Part shown: positions 60,168-64,000 of the stretch, piece by piece
Position numbering within the stretch: the stretch's first letter is position 1
Layout: each line of letters opens with the position of its first letter
Assembly (NCBI GenBank): GCA_018268255.1
Contig: JAFDWX010000008.1
Coordinates: forward strand, 215,269-279,268
Length of the DNA: 64,000 bases
Direction: 5' to 3'
Source: Armatimonadota bacterium
GTDB taxonomy: Bacteria > Armatimonadota > Fimbriimonadia > Fimbriimonadales > Fimbriimonadaceae
Made by a program: the position numbers and the translations under genes
The notes under the pieces: generated by a model
Database searches by the model: none
Seen by the model: only the letters and a program-made list of their open reading frames with translations
What the model was told of the DNA's origin: nothing

Positions 60168-61055
60168 ATGGCGACCACAACGGCTGAGGCCCTAGAACCA
60201 CAAGAAAAGCCCAAATTTAACTTTGAAACGATCAGAAACCACCCCGCCTTTTGGCCGGGCGTTGCGGTTCTGGTTGGAATAATCTTTTGCTTTTGGCCGT
60301 TAATGTCCAAATTGCCCGATCTGTGGCTGGCCGACGATGGTTATTATTCGCACGGTTTCCTCGTGCCGATCATCGCTGGAATGATCATTGTCCGATGGTG
60401 GCCAAGGTTTAAGGACCATGAGTTCAAGACATTTTGGCCAGCGCTCATTCCACTGTTCTTTGTGATAGCAGTCTTTAGGGCGGCCTATGCAACAGACATC
60501 CCGCAGATCATGTCGCTTTCATTATTGGCGGCCTTGTTCTTTGGTGTTTGGTTTGCCATGGGTGGCAAATGGGCATGGAGAATGTCCTTACCCATCGGCT
60601 ATCTCCTCTTCATGCTTCCGATCTGGACCGGCCTCATCGATAACTACACGAACCCGTTACAGAGGCTTTCCACTCGAGTCGCGTTCCAAATGCTCAATGT
60701 CACTGGCTTCGAGCCCCACCAAGACTCGGAAACCGTGATTTATCTCAACAACTTTGTTTTGGACGTGGGTGTGCCTTGTTCCGGTTTCAAACTCGTTTTG
60801 GCCGTTACGGCATTTATGATCTTCTTTGTGGCCATCGCCAGGTTGAACGTTTGGTCGAACATGATCATGTTTGCTTCAGTTCTGCCGATTTGCTTATTCA
60901 TTAATGGTCTCAGAATTGCTCTGATCGGTGTGGTTGGAGACTACTATGGCCGAGAGGCTGGAATGACTTTCCACGACTATTCGGGCTATATAACGCTTGT
61001 CGTGTGCTTCTTCATGCTCTTTAAACTAGCGAGGTGGTTAGGATGGAAGGACTGA
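60168..61055 (+). CDS. Exosortase (PEP-CTERM sorting transpeptidase)
   Basis: 295 aa from ATG 60168 with GGGAGGAG just upstream. Eight hydrophobic segments are present. The Cys-Arg-His triad of exosortases is at C204 (VGVPCSGFKLVLAV), R249 (FINGLRIALIGVVG) and H269 (TFHDYSGYITLVV). It processes PEP-CTERM proteins at the inner membrane, often with exopolysaccharide export. A candidate substrate is at 14464-15255. It is divergent from the deoxysugar operon and overlaps the EpsI-like gene by 13 nt. Confidence 0.93.
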   Translation: MATTTAEALEPQEKPKFNFETIRNHPAFWPGVAVLVGIIFCFWPLMSKLPDLWLADDGYYSHGFLVPIIAGMIIVRWWPRFKDHEFKTFWPALIPLFFVIAVFRAAYATDIPQIMSLSLLAALFFGVWFAMGGKWAWRMSLPIGYLLFMLPIWTGLIDNYTNPLQRLSTRVAFQMLNVTGFEPHQDSETVIYLNNFVLDVGVPCSGFKLVLAVTAFMIFFVAIARLNVWSNMIMFASVLPICLFINGLRIALIGVVGDYYGREAGMTFHDYSGYITLVVCFFMLFKLARWLGWKD

Positions 61056-61714
61056 TAAAACGCGCATACGTTCTGGCTGGCATCTTCGTGCTTTCCGGCG
61101 CGCTCGTCATGGCGACGAAGCCGAAAAACAACTACGAACGGAAATCCGAAGAGGATCTGATCGCTTTGGCTCCAACCCAAGTTGGTTCGATGCATTTTGT
61201 GAAAGACCCGAGCGGCAAGGATGAACGGATTACATACAAGATGGATCCGACCACGTATCAGGTGCTCCAACCGTTTGGAATTGTAGCGCGCGTCTTTACG
61301 GACGGCACAAACACTTACGATGCGGTTGTGATTGCAAGCCAAAGCCGGGCATCATTCCACGACCCTCAGGTTTGCTTTTCGGCTCAGAGATGGGTGATCA
61401 CAGCCTACTCACCGATTACGGTCCATACCAAAACTCGGGGCGATGTGCCGGTGATGCGGGTTTTGATGTCGAACGAGACCGACAAGAATCGATTGGCTGC
61501 GTTTTGCTATCGCGGGCCCAGCGGGAAGTTCTATGCGTCTACCCAAGGACTGAAAATTGGAATGTTTCTCGACCAGTTCATGGGTAAGGACAAGATCTAC
61601 GGTGTCTTTTACCGATTCATGGTGAATTCACCCAACACGACCGAGGACGAGTTTAAGAAGTTTATAGGTGACTACCTGGATGCAGCCAAGGCATCCAGTA
61701 ACGACTACTTCTAA
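61043..61714 (+). CDS. EpsI-type exosortase-associated protein (DUF3485)
   Basis: 223 aa from ATG 61043; a GTG lies at 61034. A membrane anchor (RAYVLAGIFVLSGALVMA) precedes the EpsI domain with its characteristic SFHDPQVCFSAQRW motif and FCYRGPSGKFYASTQG. Many exosortases carry this domain fused or encoded next door. Function within sorting is unknown. Confidence 0.88.
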   Translation: MEGLIKRAYVLAGIFVLSGALVMATKPKNNYERKSEEDLIALAPTQVGSMHFVKDPSGKDERITYKMDPTTYQVLQPFGIVARVFTDGTNTYDAVVIASQSRASFHDPQVCFSAQRWVITAYSPITVHTKTRGDVPVMRVLMSNETDKNRLAAFCYRGPSGKFYASTQGLKIGMFLDQFMGKDKIYGVFYRFMVNSPNTTEDEFKKFIGDYLDAAKASSNDYF

Positions 61715-61734
61715 ACCGAAATCACGCAAGGTCC

Positions 61735-61761
61735 ATGGCCGAGATCGCCGATCTCGGCCAT
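61735..61761. terminator. Bidirectional hairpin between convergent genes
   Basis: ATGGCCGAGATC / GATCTCGGCCAT (61735-61746 with 61750-61761) form a perfect 12-bp stem with a GCC loop. It lies between the convergent EpsI-like and speE genes, 20 nt and 5 nt from their stop codons. T-rich flanks are modest (TTGTGTT on the plus strand). Confidence 0.65.
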
Positions 61762-61765
61762 TGTG

Positions 61766-62584
61766 TTATGCAAACTTCAAAGGTGTGAATGCGAGATCGA
61801 GCTTGATTTGGTCCAGGGTTATCAACCCATCGATATCCGGGAGCTTTGGCAGAAGTTCATGCTTGCCGGCGTAGCAAAATCCGCTGAATCCGCCAAACGA
61901 CGGCACCATGGCCCAATAGCTGCCTACCACTGGGAAAGTTCGCTGAAAGTTTTTGACGATCTCCTCAAGAGAATATGGGCAGAACAGAAGGTTATCGGCT
62001 TGGGTCACCACAAATCCGTCGTTCGACAAGATGCGCAAGCAGTCTTGGTAAAAGACGTCCGTGAATAAACTGGCGCTGATCTCCCCATCCTCTTCTTCGT
62101 AAGTATCCGTGGCATCGATTACGATCAGATCGTAGGGTTCAAGTTCATGCTTCACGAACGGGAAGGCGTCTCCGATGGTGAGGTGGACGCGCGGATCATC
62201 AAACGCGCCATTGCTCAGGTTGGGAAGGTGCGTACGGCATGCATCGACAACCCCTTGATCGATTTCGACCATGTCGATACGCTCGAGCGGGTGCTTGCAG
62301 AGTTCCCGGAGCACGCCACCATCGCCTCCGCCCACGACCAACGCTCTCTTTGGGTTGGATACAGCGCCGAGGGGAATGTGGACCAAAGCCTCATGATATG
62401 CATGCTCGTCCAGCTCTGCGAGCTGGATATGGCCGTCCAAAAGCAGCATCTTCCCAAACACTTCTGTGTCCAGAATTTCGATGTGCTGAAACTCAGTCTG
62501 GTTAGCAAAAACTCGGTCCGATACCTTCACGTTGAACGTGAATTTATCGGACCGAATTGGATATGAAAGCGAACTCCCGGCCAT
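61766..62584 (-). CDS. speE: Spermidine synthase (polyamine aminopropyltransferase)
   Basis: 272 aa. Motifs: NQTEFQHIEILDTEVFGKML, LDGHIQLAELDEHAYHEALV (with the catalytic Asp region), RALVVGGGDGGVLRELCKHP, VEIDQGVVDACRTHL and DLIVIDATDTYEEED. It transfers the aminopropyl group from decarboxylated AdoMet to putrescine or a related diamine. speD is not present in the window. Confidence 0.94.
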   Translation of the reverse strand: MAGSSLSYPIRSDKFTFNVKVSDRVFANQTEFQHIEILDTEVFGKMLLLDGHIQLAELDEHAYHEALVHIPLGAVSNPKRALVVGGGDGGVLRELCKHPLERIDMVEIDQGVVDACRTHLPNLSNGAFDDPRVHLTIGDAFPFVKHELEPYDLIVIDATDTYEEEDGEISASLFTDVFYQDCLRILSNDGFVVTQADNLLFCPYSLEEIVKNFQRTFPVVGSYWAMVPSFGGFSGFCYAGKHELLPKLPDIDGLITLDQIKLDLAFTPLKFA

Positions 62585-62602
62585 CGTCGGGAGGATACCG
62601 AG

Positions 62603-64000
62603 TTATGATCCGAACTGGTCGAAATGACTGCTCATGATCAGGTAATCGAAGATCGTAATGAACTTATCTCCATCGAGGTCTGCGCCTTCGTTGGGACTTG
62701 AGAGCGCAACGGCCGTGTCGAACGCATTGCTCAGCATCACGTAGTCAAAAATCGAGACCACGTTATCCCCGTCACAGTCACCGTTCCTCAACGAGGCGTT
62801 CACGTTGGAAGCACTGCTACTTGAGTTAAGATCGACCGTTCCAGCGTTGGATTTTAGCCAGTGGCTGGCCTTGATCTTTACCAAATAATCCCCGTTTGCC
62901 GCGGGCATAGTCGCTGTGTAGTTGCCGCTGGCGTCCAAAGTGGTCGAAACCCATTGTTGGAGTTGCGTGCCGGCGGTGTTCCAAAGTTCGACGGTGATCG
63001 GTCTTTTGAGGACCGTGCCAAGAAACTCCTGCAGAGTGACTTTGCCGGAGATGGTCTTGGAGCCAACCACGTCCCCCGTGTTGACGAGCAACCGAAAGTC
63101 GTTCCAGGTTCCGACGTTGCCCGCTGTCGTGTCGTAAACATCGACTCGCCAAGTGCCGGTCGCCGACTCGCCCCAGAACGCGTTGCTCAAAAACGTCCAG
63201 TCAATGAGGCTCCCGTTATCGCTGGTCGAGCGGTAGCTCATTCGGCTGGTGTAACCCGATGGCGAGGTCACCTTGATTTGGATATCACCACGAAACGGGT
63301 GGGTGATTCGGGCTTTCACCCGGACATCTTCCACTTTTCCGCTGCCCGTCACTGTATAGGAACGTGAGACTGCTGCACCATTGTCGGGAATAGCAGTGCT
63401 GACATCGATGACGCCTGAATCAAACGTGACCCTTGGGGTCGTGCCAGCGTAAGTTGCAGCCTGCTGGGTGATCGCGTCCGCATCAATAAGGCCGAAACCG
63501 TAGTTCTGATTAAAGTGGTAGCCGGCGGCGTTTGTTCTCCAGCCTCCATCGCTCGAAAGCGTCGAATCTCCGGAGTTCACGATCTTGCACGTTCGAGCAA
63601 GAAGGTGTTTGGCGAAGCGACTATCCGCGTTCGGGTTGACTTGCTTGACCAGCGCCATGATGCCCACAACAAGGGGAGTCGCAGAACTCGTCCCTCCGAA
63701 CCCGTTGGTGTAGTTTTGGTCGGCCATGCCGTTATAGCCGAGCGATCCGGTTCGATCGGTGGTAGTAATGCCGAGACCACCGCTGGCGCTGCTGGGGGCG
63801 GTGCAGGTCACGTTCGCTCCGAAGCTGGAGTACGACGAGAAACTTCCCGTGCTTCCCAGGGCAGCAACCGTTACGACATCGCTGGAGGTCAGCAGATCCT
63901 GCTTGTTGGCATCCTGCGCCCAACTGCCTCGCCAGTTGCCCGCGGCATAGCAGTGGATCGTCTTGGCTGCCATCGAGAGCTCGGTAGCTGCCACTCCAAG
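62603..64000 (-). CDS. Subtilisin-like (S8) protease with P-domain and dockerin-like tail (partial)
   Basis: 466 residues are visible; the N-terminus and the catalytic Asp and His lie beyond base 64000. The Ser motif is NGFGGTSSATPLVVGIMALV. A proprotein-convertase P-domain follows (about 195-315: ITHPFRGDIQIKVTSPSGYT, ESATGTWRVDVYDTTAGNVG). Then come a beta-sandwich of carboxypeptidase-regulatory type (KTISGKVTLQEFLGTV ... DASGNYTATMPAANGDYLVK) and two EF-hand-like dockerin repeats (GDCDGDNVVSIFDYVMLSNA, GADLDGDKFITIFDYLIMSS). It is an exported protease, probably attached or assembled through its C-terminus. Confidence 0.9.
   Translation of the reverse strand, partial: LGVAATELSMAAKTIHCYAAGNWRGSWAQDANKQDLLTSSDVVTVAALGSTGSFSSYSSFGANVTCTAPSSASGGLGITTTDRTGSLGYNGMADQNYTNGFGGTSSATPLVVGIMALVKQVNPNADSRFAKHLLARTCKIVNSGDSTLSSDGGWRTNAAGYHFNQNYGFGLIDADAITQQAATYAGTTPRVTFDSGVIDVSTAIPDNGAAVSRSYTVTGSGKVEDVRVKARITHPFRGDIQIKVTSPSGYTSRMSYRSTSDNGSLIDWTFLSNAFWGESATGTWRVDVYDTTAGNVGTWNDFRLLVNTGDVVGSKTISGKVTLQEFLGTVLKRPITVELWNTAGTQLQQWVSTTLDASGNYTATMPAANGDYLVKIKASHWLKSNAGTVDLNSSSSASNVNASLRNGDCDGDNVVSIFDYVMLSNAFDTAVALSSPNEGADLDGDKFITIFDYLIMSSHFDQFGS

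Overview
The window looks like a chromosomal segment of a free-living, diderm, roughly 53-55% GC bacterium. The best guess is an Armatimonadota member, Fimbriimonadia-like. This is inference from gene content: a PEP-CTERM protein with an exosortase/EpsI pair, a dockerin-like tail on a secreted subtilase, a 20S-proteasome alpha-type subunit, a DarA-holB pair, DUF1343, and GTG/TTG starts with ATGA/GTGA overlaps. No 16S rRNA is present to confirm it. No tRNA, rRNA, CRISPR array, IS element or prophage was seen. Almost all of the sequence is housekeeping or envelope genes.

Layout. 1-3.9 kb (mostly minus): proteasome alpha-like subunit, a stand-alone 5'-nucleotidase C-domain protein, solitary rplK, then ruvC-thyX-ribH. 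3.9-14.3 kb (plus): class I aldolase, a helical secreted protein, mutS2-cdd, a lipoprotein, a membrane nucleotide cyclase, a TolB-like propeller protein, then prmC-def-fmt. 14.4-18 kb: PEP-CTERM protein with a strong terminator, NamZ-like muramidase, and darA-holB. 17.8-21.6 kb: an envelope-stress cassette of ECF sigma, zinc anti-sigma, RseB-like protein and HtrA. 21.6-28.7 kb: DinB-like protein, aldo-keto reductase, GH3 glucosidase, transglutaminase-like protein, a frameshifted gene, and a TPR membrane protein. 28.9-32.7 kb: tig-clpP-clpX with a clear terminator, then DUF302. 32.7-35.2 kb (minus): terC, a zinc-ribbon protein and htpX, headed by a recognisable yybP-ykoY manganese riboswitch. 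35.2-39.3 kb: epimerase, ubiX, a sugar mutarotase with a nucleotidyltransferase-GHMP kinase fusion, a candidate structured RNA, and a LURP-one-like gene. 39.3-39.8 kb is a gene-free repeat island. 39.8-48.4 kb: CBM9-like protein, beta-lactamase-fold hydrolase, NOP2-type methylase, ChaN, a trans-sulfuration enzyme, a NAGPA-like protein, purD, recR and ybaB. 48.7-53.7 kb (minus): dnaX, SRP RNA, and an ABC exporter operon. 53.8-56.4 kb: a small transcript with a strong terminator, then trpDCF. 56.4-57.5 kb: nuoA-nuoC without nuoB. 57.5-60 kb (minus): rmlC-rmlB-rmlA. 60.2-61.7 kb: exosortase and EpsI-like protein. 61.8-64 kb (minus): speE and a truncated subtilase.

Most notable points. (1) The Mn riboswitch heads an htpX / zinc-ribbon / terC gene set and overlaps its own terminator, as an antitermination switch would. 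(2) Three dispersed intergenic elements of 81-87 nt share motifs and a nested stem architecture, while their outer stems differ in sequence but stay complementary. (3) The proteasome alpha-type gene has no beta gene beside it. (4) dnaX carries an A10 tract near its 3' end, and slippage there would give early stops in both alternative frames. (5) The sigma/anti-sigma/RseB/HtrA genes form one block. Cell-surface functions recur: the dTDP-rhamnose operon is divergent from the exosortase, and the window also holds PEP-CTERM, NamZ, HtrA and HtpX proteins.
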